Part shown: positions 1-7,489 of the stretch, one piece after another | Layout: each line of letters begins with the position of its first letter | Position numbering within the stretch: position 1 is the first letter of the stretch | Assembly (NCBI GenBank): GCA_011090425.1 | Contig: PHGD01000023.1 | Coordinates: 1-44,824, forward strand | Reading direction: 5' to 3' | From: Nitrospira sp. LK70 | GTDB lineage: Bacteria; Nitrospirota; Nitrospiria; Nitrospirales; Nitrospiraceae | Length of the DNA: 44,824 nt | Made by a program: the position numbers and the translations under genes | The notes under the pieces: generated by a model | Told to the model about the DNA's origin: nothing | Seen by the model: the letters and a program-made list of their open reading frames with translations, nothing else | The model's database searches: none

Positions 1-2373
1 CACTGTATTGTCCGTACTGGTGGCGGCCTGGTTCAGGTTCCCCGCCGCATCACTGGCCACCCCCGCCGCCACGGTCGCGATGACGGTCCCGCTGGTCGTC
101 ATCCCCGAGACCGCCACGTTGTACGTGGTGCCACTGCCCGTCACCGTTGCCGTCGTCGCCCCCGCCGTCCCGCTCAGCGTCACGTCCCCCGTGGTAAAGC
201 CCGTGACCGTTTTGCTGAACACCACGGTGAAATTGATCGGGCTCGTACTCGCCGGATCCGTCTGCCCCGTCGCCTGATTGATTGTCACCGTCGGTGCCGT
301 CTTATCAATGGTGTAGACCTGACCCGTCACGTTCCCGTTGCCCACGCCGGTCCCGCCCAACGGATTGGCGCTCCCATCCACGATTGAATCGTTGTCCACC
401 AGGTTCAGGCCGAGTGTCCCGTTCCCGGTCCCCGTGTTCGCTGTCACGCTGTAGGTCGTGCCGCTGCCCGTCACGGTGCTGAGCGTCGCCCCCGTCACTC
501 CCGTCGCCGCCAGCGCAAAGTCCGCGAGGTCCACCCCCGTCACCGCTTCACTGAACGTCACGGTCCACTGCACCGTCGCCGCGTTCGTCGGACTCGTCGT
601 GGCCCGATTGATCGAGACCACCGTCGGGGCAACAGTATCGGCACCAACGGCCGTCCTAAATGTACTATTCGCACTCACCCTTTCATTTCCGGCTGCATCT
701 CGAGACCGAACTCGGTAATTATATGTGCTGTCGGGAGCGAGACCACTGAGTGTCACACTGTGCGAGAGTGCTAGTGTTGGATCAAGTGTGGTTGTTGAGC
801 CGTAGCTTGTCGTGAGCCCGTAGTCGACCTGGGATGTTGCAGGTTCACTGGTCGTCCACGTGATGATTGCAGAACTATTTGTGATATTGGTGGCGGTGCG
901 ACCAGAGATGGTCGGAGCCGTTGTATCCAACACAATTGTGTCGGTTATGGCGGCCGTAGACCAATTGCCCACTCCATCCATGTACTGCACATAGACCGCC
1001 TTGATACCAGCACCGGTTGACAGCGCCCATGCCTTCGTCGGTGCAAAAGCTTCCGTCGCTGAAAACGAAGTGCCGGTGTTGGAAAACCGCATCTGTGTGA
1101 CATTGCTTAGGACATCGGTGGCGGAAAGTGTGAGCGTAACGTTTCTGCTGTTGGTCGCCGCCGCACCACCATTTATTACGATGGTACCCGTCGGCGCAGT
1201 CTTGTCGATCGTGTAGACCTGGCCCGTGAAATTGCCGGTGCCTGCGCCGGTCCCGCCCAACGGATTGGCGCTCGCGTCCACGATTGAATCGTTGTCTGCC
1301 AGGTTCAGCCCGAGCGTCCCGTCTCCTGTCCCCGTGTTCGCCGTCACGGTGTAGGTCGTTCCGCTGCCGGTCACCCCCGTCAGCGCCGCCCCCGTCACCC
1401 CCGTCGCTGCCAACGCAAAGTCCGCGAGATCCACTCCCGTTACCGTTTCACTGAAGGTCACGGTCCACTGGACCGTCGCCGCGTTCGTTGGGCTCGTCGT
1501 GGCTCGGTTGATCGAGAGCACGGTTGGGGCGATCGTATCCGGCCCCGTCGCTCCGAGCGGAGTCAGCATATCGGTTTGGATCTCCGCCATCGTGAGTGCC
1601 CGATCGTAGATCCGTACATCGTCAAGACGCCCGGCAAACTCAAACCCTGTCGTTCCCGCTCGCCGGCCGATCGTCACATTGGTCGTACTTGAGTTCTGTT
1701 GCGACGTGGTCACGGTGCCTTGCGCCACCCCGTCGTCCAGCTGCCCGTTGAGATACACGTGCAGGCTCTGCGTCGCCGCATCATAGACGCCCGCGATGTG
1801 ATACCACATGTTCGGTTGCAAGGCCGTCGCCCCGTAGAGGAACATCTGGTCACCCGAACTATTCGTCAGCTTAAAGCCGATTGTCCGTGGCCCCGTGTCT
1901 TTGGTCACATCCAGTTGAAAGCCAAGCTCCCCGCTCGCACGCTTCGAAACCACAGCCGCATCGTCGATCGGGAAGGTGCTCGCGTTGACCCAGGCACTCA
2001 ACGTCAGGCTGCCCGTCACCTGCAAGGAGGCTGGATTGCCGAGATTCACATAGTCATTGACCCCATCGAGAATCACTCCATTCCCGTTTTTCCCCGCTCC
2101 CCAGGTGGGCCCATTGGTAAGGGTGCCGACAATCGCATTGCCTGAGGTGTCCGCCGCTGTGGTCCCCGAGGCCTCGTCAAAGGCATAGCCTGCTGTTAAA
2201 TCAGCAGACAAGAGTACACGTGGCTCTAACGACTCAAGAATGAAGGAAGAGGTGGTTGGCTGCGATGGCTTGGTATGGGAACCACGGCAACCAAACTTGC
2301 CATTCTGGACAGAGGCCTTGGGACGGGAGAAGGACCGAATCAAGTTGTGAAGGTAGTCCTTGAGAAATGGCAT
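1..2373 (-). CDS. LEPR-XLL giant repeat protein (partial, N-terminal 791 residues)
   Basis: Open frame on the minus strand that starts with ATG at 2373 behind a GAGGAGG ribosome site and runs off the window edge without a stop. Residues 49-57 read LEPRVLLSA, the N-terminal motif of LEPR-XLL proteins, which are very large secreted or surface proteins. A LamG/concanavalin-like domain follows (about residues 60-250; it begins AGYAFDEASG and ends near RLDDVRIYDRAL). Then come alternating Ig-like domains that begin with TAPT or IAPT, and one fibronectin-III-like domain (about 485-575, with the WTTSEPATSQVDYG signature). Two Ig-like units are close copies exactly 300 codons apart. The expected role is adhesion or matrix building at the cell surface; no enzyme domain is visible in this part. 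The C-terminus, where a secretion signal or calcium-binding repeats might lie, is outside the window. Confidence 0.88.
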   Translation of the reverse strand, partial: MPFLKDYLHNLIRSFSRPKASVQNGKFGCRGSHTKPSQPTTSSFILESLEPRVLLSADLTAGYAFDEASGTTAADTSGNAIVGTLTNGPTWGAGKNGNGVILDGVNDYVNLGNPASLQVTGSLTLSAWVNASTFPIDDAAVVSKRASGELGFQLDVTKDTGPRTIGFKLTNSSGDQMFLYGATALQPNMWYHIAGVYDAATQSLHVYLNGQLDDGVAQGTVTTSQQNSSTTNVTIGRRAGTTGFEFAGRLDDVRIYDRALTMAEIQTDMLTPLGATGPDTIAPTVLSINRATTSPTNAATVQWTVTFSETVTGVDLADFALAATGVTGAALTGVTGSGTTYTVTANTGTGDGTLGLNLADNDSIVDASANPLGGTGAGTGNFTGQVYTIDKTAPTGTIVINGGAAATNSRNVTLTLSATDVLSNVTQMRFSNTGTSFSATEAFAPTKAWALSTGAGIKAVYVQYMDGVGNWSTAAITDTIVLDTTAPTISGRTATNITNSSAIITWTTSEPATSQVDYGLTTSYGSTTTLDPTLALSHSVTLSGLAPDSTYNYRVRSRDAAGNERVSANSTFRTAVGADTVAPTVVSINRATTSPTNAATVQWTVTFSEAVTGVDLADFALAATGVTGATLSTVTGSGTTYSVTANTGTGNGTLGLNLVDNDSIVDGSANPLGGTGVGNGNVTGQVYTIDKTAPTVTINQATGQTDPASTSPINFTVVFSKTVTGFTTGDVTLSGTAGATTATVTGSGTTYNVAVSGMTTSGTVIATVAAGVASDAAGNLNQAATSTDNTV
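301..630 (-). repeat. Ig-like unit, copy A of an in-gene repeat
   Basis: This block matches 1201-1530 closely at an exact 900-base offset, for example the shared stretch around the coded words QVYTIDKTAPT and LGLNLVDNDSIVD. It lies inside the LEPR-XLL gene and codes for a bacterial Ig-like domain. The exact 900-base offset keeps the reading frame, as expected from duplication of a three-domain block. Confidence 0.85.
1201..1530 (-). repeat. Ig-like unit, copy B of an in-gene repeat
   Basis: Second copy of the unit at 301-630. Differences are mostly at third codon positions, with a few amino-acid changes such as ALTGVTG here and TLSTVTG in copy A. This suggests duplication followed by drift or gene conversion inside the giant gene. 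Confidence 0.85.
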
Positions 2374-2503
2374 GATGGCCTCCTCCTCGATGAGCTGAGA
2401 ATTCGACGCTTAGGTGGTCACAACAATCAATATGATTTCCCTACCAGACCATTCCTCGCAGACCTCAGGTGAACGGGCTTTTTTCGCATGCATAGGGGAG
2501 AAG

Positions 2504-2533
2504 CTTGTATCAAATGGTCTCAGGTCGAGTCAA
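2504..2533 (-). promoter_or_regulatory. Candidate sigma-70 promoter of the LEPR-XLL gene
   Basis: Read on the minus strand, TTGACT (2533-2528) is followed after 18 bases by TACAAG (2509-2504). The -35 box is good and the -10 box is moderate. It points at the LEPR-XLL start at 2373. A perfect inverted repeat abuts the -35 box on its upstream side. Confidence 0.4.
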
Positions 2534-2551
2534 ATGATCGTTTTCGATCAT
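2534..2551. promoter_or_regulatory. Perfect palindrome next to the -35 box (possible operator)
   Basis: ATGATCG-TTTT-CGATCAT is a 7-base perfect inverted repeat with a 4-base spacer. It lies directly upstream of the candidate -35 box of the LEPR-XLL gene, a usual place for an activator site. No matching regulator family is recognised. Confidence 0.35.
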
Positions 2552-2830
2552 ACCTGGGAACCCTTGTTAGGATGGGATTTGCGGGTGATCAAGAAGGTCG
2601 AACGGTGTCAGCCATCCCGAATTGCCAAGAAATCTCCTGCGACGAGGACGTGCGCGGAGAATGCGACAAAGTGGTGGGAAGATACCATTGGCTTGTGTTG
2701 TAACCTTCATCCATACTTGATATTTTCCTGGACAGTGGACGTGAACGCGAACGGTGGTTGTAGTCCGTACTGAGGAGATCAACTTCGAAAGGAACCCCTT
2801 CGGCGCGTCGAGGGATGACGGGGAGGGGAG

Positions 2831-3403
2831 CTACCAATGCCGAAAGGGGCCGGAATCCAAGTGCACGTAGCTGGAACGTTTGTAGAATCCGACCCCGCCG
2901 TACCGCAGTTCGAGCGCGGCCTGGCGAAGCTTCGTAGGAGGAACACCGGGGATTAGAAGATCGATTGCTTGTCCTTGCATGTGTAAGCTGTTCTTGGCGA
3001 CATGTCGGTCTGTCCGAACCAACATGGCATTGTATTCGGGAGATCGAAAACCAGAAATCACATGGATTTCTTCCTGACTGCCGAGTTTCTTCTGTACCAA
3101 ATTTACATGCTCCAGCACCCGCACGTCGATAGCTCCGACTTCACCCGTGTAATGGCAACGCAGGAGGTAATTTACATCATCAAGGGCGGTAAGGTCATAG
3201 TTCCCGGCTTCGTCGCGGTAGGTGACATCCAGTCGCTCATTTGTCCACACGCTCAACAACGACAGCCTGCCCTCTGGAAGCTCACGAGCCTGCACCGGCT
3301 GCGGACGAACCAATCGTCCACTCAGAAGTAGAGTCCCCACCAAGGAAACGTGAAGAAACGCACGACGGGTCCAGGCCAATGTTGGCTGATCTGTAGTGTT
3401 CAC
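2831..3403 (-). CDS. Tat-exported DUF882/M15-family peptidase-like protein (YcbK-like)
   Basis: A cell-wall-associated protein of the YcbK/peptidase M15 family. It is expected to act on, or bind, peptidoglycan in the periplasm. The mature part holds the zinc-site pattern of the family: SGFRSPEYN, then HMQGQAID (His and Asp ligands), then YVHLD (third ligand His). The N-terminus has a twin-arginine signal, WTRRAFLHV followed by a hydrophobic stretch. The frame is open up to an ATG at 3451. A promoter at 3455-3483 would start transcription at about 3448, inside that longer version, and the GTG at 3403 has a GGGAG ribosome site, so the GTG start is preferred (190 residues). It is transcribed away from the response regulator. 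Family membership is firm; the enzymatic activity is inferred. Confidence 0.85.
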   Translation of the reverse strand: MNTTDQPTLAWTRRAFLHVSLVGTLLLSGRLVRPQPVQARELPEGRLSLLSVWTNERLDVTYRDEAGNYDLTALDDVNYLLRCHYTGEVGAIDVRVLEHVNLVQKKLGSQEEIHVISGFRSPEYNAMLVRTDRHVAKNSLHMQGQAIDLLIPGVPPTKLRQAALELRYGGVGFYKRSSYVHLDSGPFRHW

Positions 3404-3758
3404 TGAGACAGCTCCCGTAAAGTATGGGCGGTGGTGATTGCAAGAACTCATGGCCTTGTAGCAAAAATCAATAACTGGGTCAAATAGGATTGTCCCTAGT
3501 CATAAGATTAGGCCCATCATCCCGCATAGTGTGTATGCAGATACATCCGCTGTATCATTAGAGCCGTATGTATTTGCCTTCGTATTTTATGAAATGACCT
3601 CTGGCTACATCGCATCGGTGGGATTGCGGGTATTGCCAACACATGGGGCCAATTGGACTCATCCATATTTCACCTCCTGCACCTATTCAAAAAATCATTT
3701 TCTTTCTAGACTGTCTCGCAGGCCCCAGGTAAGATCAGAAAAAATCGGTAAAGCATGT
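3404..3758. other. Intergenic region between divergent genes
   Basis: It holds the 5' leader and promoter of the DUF882 gene on the minus strand. The response regulator frame extends upstream through 3531 without a stop, but that extension has no regulator homology and no ribosome site, so it is treated as non-coding. Nothing else is recognised. Confidence 0.5.
3455..3483 (-). promoter_or_regulatory. Candidate sigma-70 promoter of the DUF882 gene
   Basis: On the minus strand TTGACC (3483-3478), a 17-base spacer and TACAAG (3460-3455). The predicted transcript start is near 3448, which excludes the ATG at 3451 and leaves a leader of about 45 bases before the GTG at 3403. Confidence 0.5.
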
Positions 3759-4121
3759 ATGGCCACCATTCTCGTCATTGACGACGAACAATCCATCCGA
3801 GGGCTGCTGAAAGAGGTCCTTGTCAGGGCAGGACACCGCGTGCTTGAAGCGGAGGATGGACGCAAAGGGCTCACGCTCTACCAGAAGGAGCGGGTCGACC
3901 TCGTGATCATGGACTTGCTGATGCCGGACACGGACGGCCTTGAGGCGACTCTTCAACTCACTCGCGAATATCTGGACGCCAAAGTGATTGCCATCACGGG
4001 AGCCCAAGGCGACCACAACTTTCTGGACGTTGCCAAGCTCTTCGGTGCGCGTCGCACCTTTGAAAAGCCGTTCGACCTCAATAAGCTCTTGGAAGCGGTG
4101 AAGGAAGAACTCGCCGCCTAA
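3759..4121 (+). CDS. Single-domain response regulator (CheY-like receiver)
   Basis: A stand-alone receiver domain of 120 residues that takes a phosphoryl group from a histidine kinase. All key residues are present: the acidic pair D8/D9 after ILVI, the phospho-acceptor D52 in VIMDLLMP, T80 in AITG and K103 in FEKPFD. There is no DNA-binding or enzymatic output domain, so it should signal by protein contact, like CheY or Spo0F. The start is placed at ATG 3759 because MATILVIDDE is the usual beginning of the fold; a 76-codon upstream extension of the frame looks non-coding. No kinase gene is adjacent. Confidence 0.9.
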   Translation: MATILVIDDEQSIRGLLKEVLVRAGHRVLEAEDGRKGLTLYQKERVDLVIMDLLMPDTDGLEATLQLTREYLDAKVIAITGAQGDHNFLDVAKLFGARRTFEKPFDLNKLLEAVKEELAA

Positions 4122-4154
4122 AGGTGGGATCAAGCCGCCCTGTCTGTCACGAAA

Positions 4155-5009
4155 TTATCGTTTGCCCGTCAATTCTATCCGCGCAAGACCGCGCATCATG
4201 GCCGGATCGTTGTATCCCACTTCACTGAGGGCGTCCATCAAGTGCAGACCCTTCGAAGATACCAAGTCCTTCGCCTTGGCGTAATGCTTTGCGTTAAACC
4301 GGGCCACAGCCGCCTGACCGTTCACGATCTGACAAGCTAACACCTCGCCGTTCACTTCGAGCGTACCGCCTTGCTCGATCAGCGTCTTTGCCTGGTCTAT
4401 GGTGATGCCATGCAGCTCGGCAAATTCTCGCAATCCCCCCGTTTCGACAAGCCGGCCGTCCGACATGATGCAGAGCCGCTTGAAATGCGGTGACCAGTCC
4501 TTTCGGAAATCGATATACTTGATGTCGCCCCCGTTGGCCACGGCGCGATCCAACGTTCGGTAATCCAGCCCCAAATTTTTCTGCCGCAATCTGGCTTGCA
4601 ACTCGTCCGGGAGCGCTCTCCGAAAAACCTCCCACGCCGCATCGATCATCGACAATGCTCTGGATCGAGCCACTTGCTCCGCCTCGGCAAACTGCATCAA
4701 GTCCAGTGTCCAGGTTTGTTTCGGCCCTTGGCCGGTTGGGTCAATCCGGCAGGCCAATAGTCCTCGAGTGAGGATGCCGTCAACTTGCGGATACACATAG
4801 GTTCCACCTCTGGTCAGCAAGGTTGTCATCGTCTCAAGCGGGACATCGTAACTCTCAGACAGAATCTTGGCGTGGGCAGCAAGATCCTCGGACTCCGTCA
4901 TCGCACAGAGGGTGACATTTCCCGGAGCGTCGAACTCCGAATAGTCCTCGACAATGTTATAGAGCACCACCTGCTTCGGCTTGTCGGCCTTCTTCTTGAT
5001 CTTGAACAT
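4155..5009 (-). CDS. Conserved hypothetical protein with an internal repeat, in an operon with SagB-type dehydrogenase
   Basis: A 284-residue soluble protein I do not recognise. It lacks a signal peptide or membrane segment and starts with a basic stretch (FKIKKKADK). Two segments resemble each other: LLTRGGTYVYP then GLLACRID (about 64-90), and LIEQGGTLEVNGEVLACQI (about 210-228). This suggests a duplicated small beta-rich unit. The middle (about 100-170) is predicted helical. It follows the SagB-like gene by 24 bases with a GAGGTAG ribosome site, so the two are almost surely co-transcribed and may work together, as partner or substrate-binding protein. That functional link is inference only. 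Confidence 0.7.
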   Translation of the reverse strand: MFKIKKKADKPKQVVLYNIVEDYSEFDAPGNVTLCAMTESEDLAAHAKILSESYDVPLETMTTLLTRGGTYVYPQVDGILTRGLLACRIDPTGQGPKQTWTLDLMQFAEAEQVARSRALSMIDAAWEVFRRALPDELQARLRQKNLGLDYRTLDRAVANGGDIKYIDFRKDWSPHFKRLCIMSDGRLVETGGLREFAELHGITIDQAKTLIEQGGTLEVNGEVLACQIVNGQAAVARFNAKHYAKAKDLVSSKGLHLMDALSEVGYNDPAMMRGLARIELTGKR

Positions 5010-5033
5010 GAACTACCTCACAGCCATCGAGCC

Positions 5034-6788
5034 TCATGAACGAGGCACTAGATGATGATACGGTGGTAAGGTCTGCAGACGTCGATCTTCCACCGGCCCA
5101 CCAATCGTGAAATGATAGAGTGATTGAACGGCTAAGCCTTGAATGCCGACGATCTCGTGGACCGGGTCATCGAAGAAGCAGCCGATTCCCGTTGCCCGCA
5201 CTCCTGCCGCTTCCGCTTCCAGGTACAAGACCTGCCCGAGCAATCCCGCTTCCCAAAACATGCGTGGATACCACCAGGCCCCTCGCTCCCGCAAGGTCCC
5301 CTCGAACTCGGCCAACATGCCGAACGAGAAGGCACTGTCGCCGGCAATGTCTTGATGGCAACTAACCTGCGCCGCGAGTCTCTTCGCGTCGCCTTCGAGT
5401 AGCCAATACAGAGGCAGCCCATCAGGACAGTCCGGCGCGATAGTCCAGGTCAGTTCCGGACTCATGGTTTGCTGAATGAACGACAACTTTCTGCTATCCC
5501 GCACGAGAATATACAAACCCGGTGTGAGCCCATCCACCCGATGCACGAATATCAGGAGATGAATTCCTGGATCATAGGGCCAGACATCCCATGGCATCGG
5601 CCGTTCCAACTGTGACCGATCAGCATATGGCATGACCCGCTGCATCATGCGAACGAATGTGGCGACGGAAATCGATGTCCTCCCGTCAAACGCCACGGCG
5701 CTTCGGCGCTGACGAATGATCTGACCCGCCGATGGCGCGTGAGGAGTGGATAGTAATGGTTGAAGAGCATTGCTCGGTCGCGGGCTCCCAAAAACTGATC
5801 TCCAATCTGCCTCAGTTTTCCACGAAGCCTCGGCTGCCTCATCGATGATGTCCCAATGGACTCCGTGCTCGTGACTCAATTGATTCGCCTTCCCATGCCA
5901 TGCTCCACCGGCTAGTTCCTTCACAAGCGCTGTATCGAGAAACAACGGCACCTCCACTCCTTCACGTTTCACGGTTAACGTTTCACGTTTTACCTGCTGA
6001 GGCGGCCACACGACTGTCAGACAATCAGGATGCTCTGATTCCGCCTCTCCAAAGTCTTCTCTGCGGTCCGTCCCGAGCAGCATCGCCACCGTGTCTTGAT
6101 CCACACCGTCCAGCAGGGTCATGTTCCAACCAAGCGTGGCGGCGGCGATCCTGGCGCTTCCGATCGCATGGCCTACATCGTGATTGCAGTAGCGGAACGC
6201 CCGCTCACCATACTTCCAGGCTTCGCGCCAATGAATCGACGTGAGCCCAAAGAGCAAAGCATCCTGAGGAAAAGGCCTCAGCAGACGTCCGACCAAGTCG
6301 GCAGGAAACTCAGCCCGCCGCTCGAGTCCATGTTCTCTCGGTGCATAGTGATACAACCCAGGTTTTAGATTGAGCCCTTTCGTCTGAGACAAGACCGCAT
6401 AGCCTTCCGTTGGATGCAAGTTTCCGGACGAGGGATTACTCCGCAGCGCCCATTCCGACTCCCCAGCCTTCTTCCAGGCCGACAACGCAAGGGCATATTC
6501 AAAGAAGCGAGAAAGAGTTCGTACGTTCACAGGCTGACTCGTCACTGTCGTCATTTCGTAGATCGCTTCATATGCAGGTGACAGCGGCTCCTCATCAACC
6601 TTGAGCAACGGCAAAGAGATCAGTTCAGCCCCCTCAAACCGCCGGAATGGATCCGGTTGATTCACCCAATCAAGATAGCCAAGAGACCTGGCGTAACGGT
6701 TGAAATGGTGTTTAGTTTGCCTGTGATAGTGAATGACCCGATGAAGGAGATCGGCTTGTGCAGCTTGAGAAGAGAACTTGGTACTCAT
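5034..6788 (-). CDS. SagB/ThcOx-family flavin-dependent dehydrogenase
   Basis: A 584-residue protein with two nitroreductase-type halves, as in the SagB/ThcOx family. In RiPP pathways such enzymes use FMN to oxidise azolines to azoles; many family members lie outside such clusters and have unknown substrates. Visible signatures are RSNPSSGNLHPTEGY (about 116-130), YCNHDVGHAIGSARIAAATLGW in two overlapping parts (about 200-221), and the second-half entry motif IIRQRRSAVAFDGR (about 357-370). No YcaO cyclodehydratase or E1-like partner is present in the window, so it is an orphan as far as can be seen. The linker between halves contains a short DNA tandem repeat (5961-5993) that codes for a KRETLTVKRE stretch. 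The downstream partner is the unknown 284-residue gene. Confidence 0.87.
   Translation of the reverse strand: MSTKFSSQAAQADLLHRVIHYHRQTKHHFNRYARSLGYLDWVNQPDPFRRFEGAELISLPLLKVDEEPLSPAYEAIYEMTTVTSQPVNVRTLSRFFEYALALSAWKKAGESEWALRSNPSSGNLHPTEGYAVLSQTKGLNLKPGLYHYAPREHGLERRAEFPADLVGRLLRPFPQDALLFGLTSIHWREAWKYGERAFRYCNHDVGHAIGSARIAAATLGWNMTLLDGVDQDTVAMLLGTDRREDFGEAESEHPDCLTVVWPPQQVKRETLTVKREGVEVPLFLDTALVKELAGGAWHGKANQLSHEHGVHWDIIDEAAEASWKTEADWRSVFGSPRPSNALQPLLSTPHAPSAGQIIRQRRSAVAFDGRTSISVATFVRMMQRVMPYADRSQLERPMPWDVWPYDPGIHLLIFVHRVDGLTPGLYILVRDSRKLSFIQQTMSPELTWTIAPDCPDGLPLYWLLEGDAKRLAAQVSCHQDIAGDSAFSFGMLAEFEGTLRERGAWWYPRMFWEAGLLGQVLYLEAEAAGVRATGIGCFFDDPVHEIVGIQGLAVQSLYHFTIGGPVEDRRLQTLPPYHHLVPRS
5961..5993. 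repeat. Short TTTCACG-type tandem array inside the SagB-like gene
   Basis: Four imperfect units of about seven bases (TTCACG, TTTCACG, GTTAACG, TTTCACG) followed by a degenerate fifth. They code for the linker between the two flavin-fold halves. Related words (CGCTTCACG) occur in the intergenic inverted repeat at 7416-7483, so this may be a dispersed genome-specific repeat that has entered a gene. Confidence 0.5.
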
Positions 6789-6978
6789 TGCGGATCAGGC
6801 AGTCTAACGAGATAGATAAAGAAAAGTAAAATGGTGTAGGGTAACCGGCAGACCTGCAGACCCGGCGACCTAACCCACGCAATATCTCGTGGAAGGAGGA
6901 ATGGAACAGGGCGTGACTCACAATTGACCTCTTTTCCCAACCCAATTTATGCTGCAAGAACATACTCCGAGATAGCTC

Positions 6979-7401
6979 ATGCGTTTCGATCCTGCTCTTG
7001 CTGCTCGAGAAACATTTCGCCAAGCTGAGTCCGAACTCGGTTCCGACTGGGATACGGCTGTAGCGCTAGAGGAAACATTTTCCTCCAATGCCGGTGCGAC
7101 CGCACGGGAGGCCTACGAGGGTTTGCTCACCTTGGCCCAACGGTACCCCAAGGCCTACTCGTTTCAGGCTTTCTGTATCTACATCACCTGGCAGCAGGTC
7201 ACAGAGGAGACAATCGCGCGTCACTTCGAAACAGGCCTGAAATTGTCTGAGGCCTATCTGGCTTCTTATGAGTGCAAGAATCCTCGAGACATCGAGTGCA
7301 TCACGGAATTGTATGGCTCCTTTCGGGCTGGTCTCGGGCTGGAGGAACAAGACGAGCTGCAGGTTGAATATAAACGAGACACGCCGAAGGGGGGAGACTG
7401 A
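6979..7401 (+). CDS. Hypothetical protein, all-helical
   Basis: A 140-residue acidic protein without signal peptide or membrane segment and without recognised family. The composition suggests several amphipathic helices, as in TPR-like folds, for example EAYEGLLTLAQRYPKAY. It is divergent from the SagB-like gene and is followed after 88 bases by a TPR protein on the same strand. The spacer holds a strong inverted repeat, so the two may or may not share a transcript. No function can be proposed. Confidence 0.6.
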   Translation: MRFDPALAARETFRQAESELGSDWDTAVALEETFSSNAGATAREAYEGLLTLAQRYPKAYSFQAFCIYITWQQVTEETIARHFETGLKLSEAYLASYECKNPRDIECITELYGSFRAGLGLEEQDELQVEYKRDTPKGGD

Positions 7402-7415
7402 CTCAGCCCGAATCT

Positions 7416-7483
7416 CGTGAAGCGTTGTTCTCAGCTCTCTTCGAGCCTGGTTTCATCGCGCGCTTCACGAATAACGCTTCACG
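7416..7483. repeat. Intergenic inverted repeat (11-base arms)
   Basis: CGTGAAGCGTT at 7416-7426 is perfectly complementary to AACGCTTCACG at 7473-7483, with 46 bases between. A second CGCTTCACG lies at 7461-7469, giving a direct repeat within the right arm. It fills the gap between two plus-strand genes, six bases before the ATG of the TPR gene. It could be a dispersed repeat or a regulatory hairpin. Confidence 0.5.
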
Positions 7484-7489
7484 GTTTCC

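Larger units (their letters stand above)
2374..2830. other. Intergenic region upstream of the LEPR-XLL gene
   Basis: No convincing gene is seen in these 457 bases. Short open frames exist on both strands (for example 2414-2773 plus) but lack a good ribosome site and have no recognisable protein features. The region carries a candidate minus-strand promoter (2504-2533), a perfect hairpin-type palindrome (2534-2551), and a leader of about 125 bases to the ATG at 2373. Confidence 0.6.

Noticed and set aside
8..718. Plus-strand frames rich in Val/Ala/Pro (8-277, 458-718)
   Set aside because: They are antisense to the LEPR-XLL gene, whose minus-strand frame is open over the whole region with clear LamG, Ig-like and FN3 features.
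2414..2773. Plus-strand frame of 119 codons in the gap upstream of the giant gene
   Set aside because: No ribosome site, no domain, overlapped by several other random frames; composition is not protein-like.
5961..5993. CRISPR-like array
   Set aside because: Units are seven bases without spacers and lie in a coding sequence.
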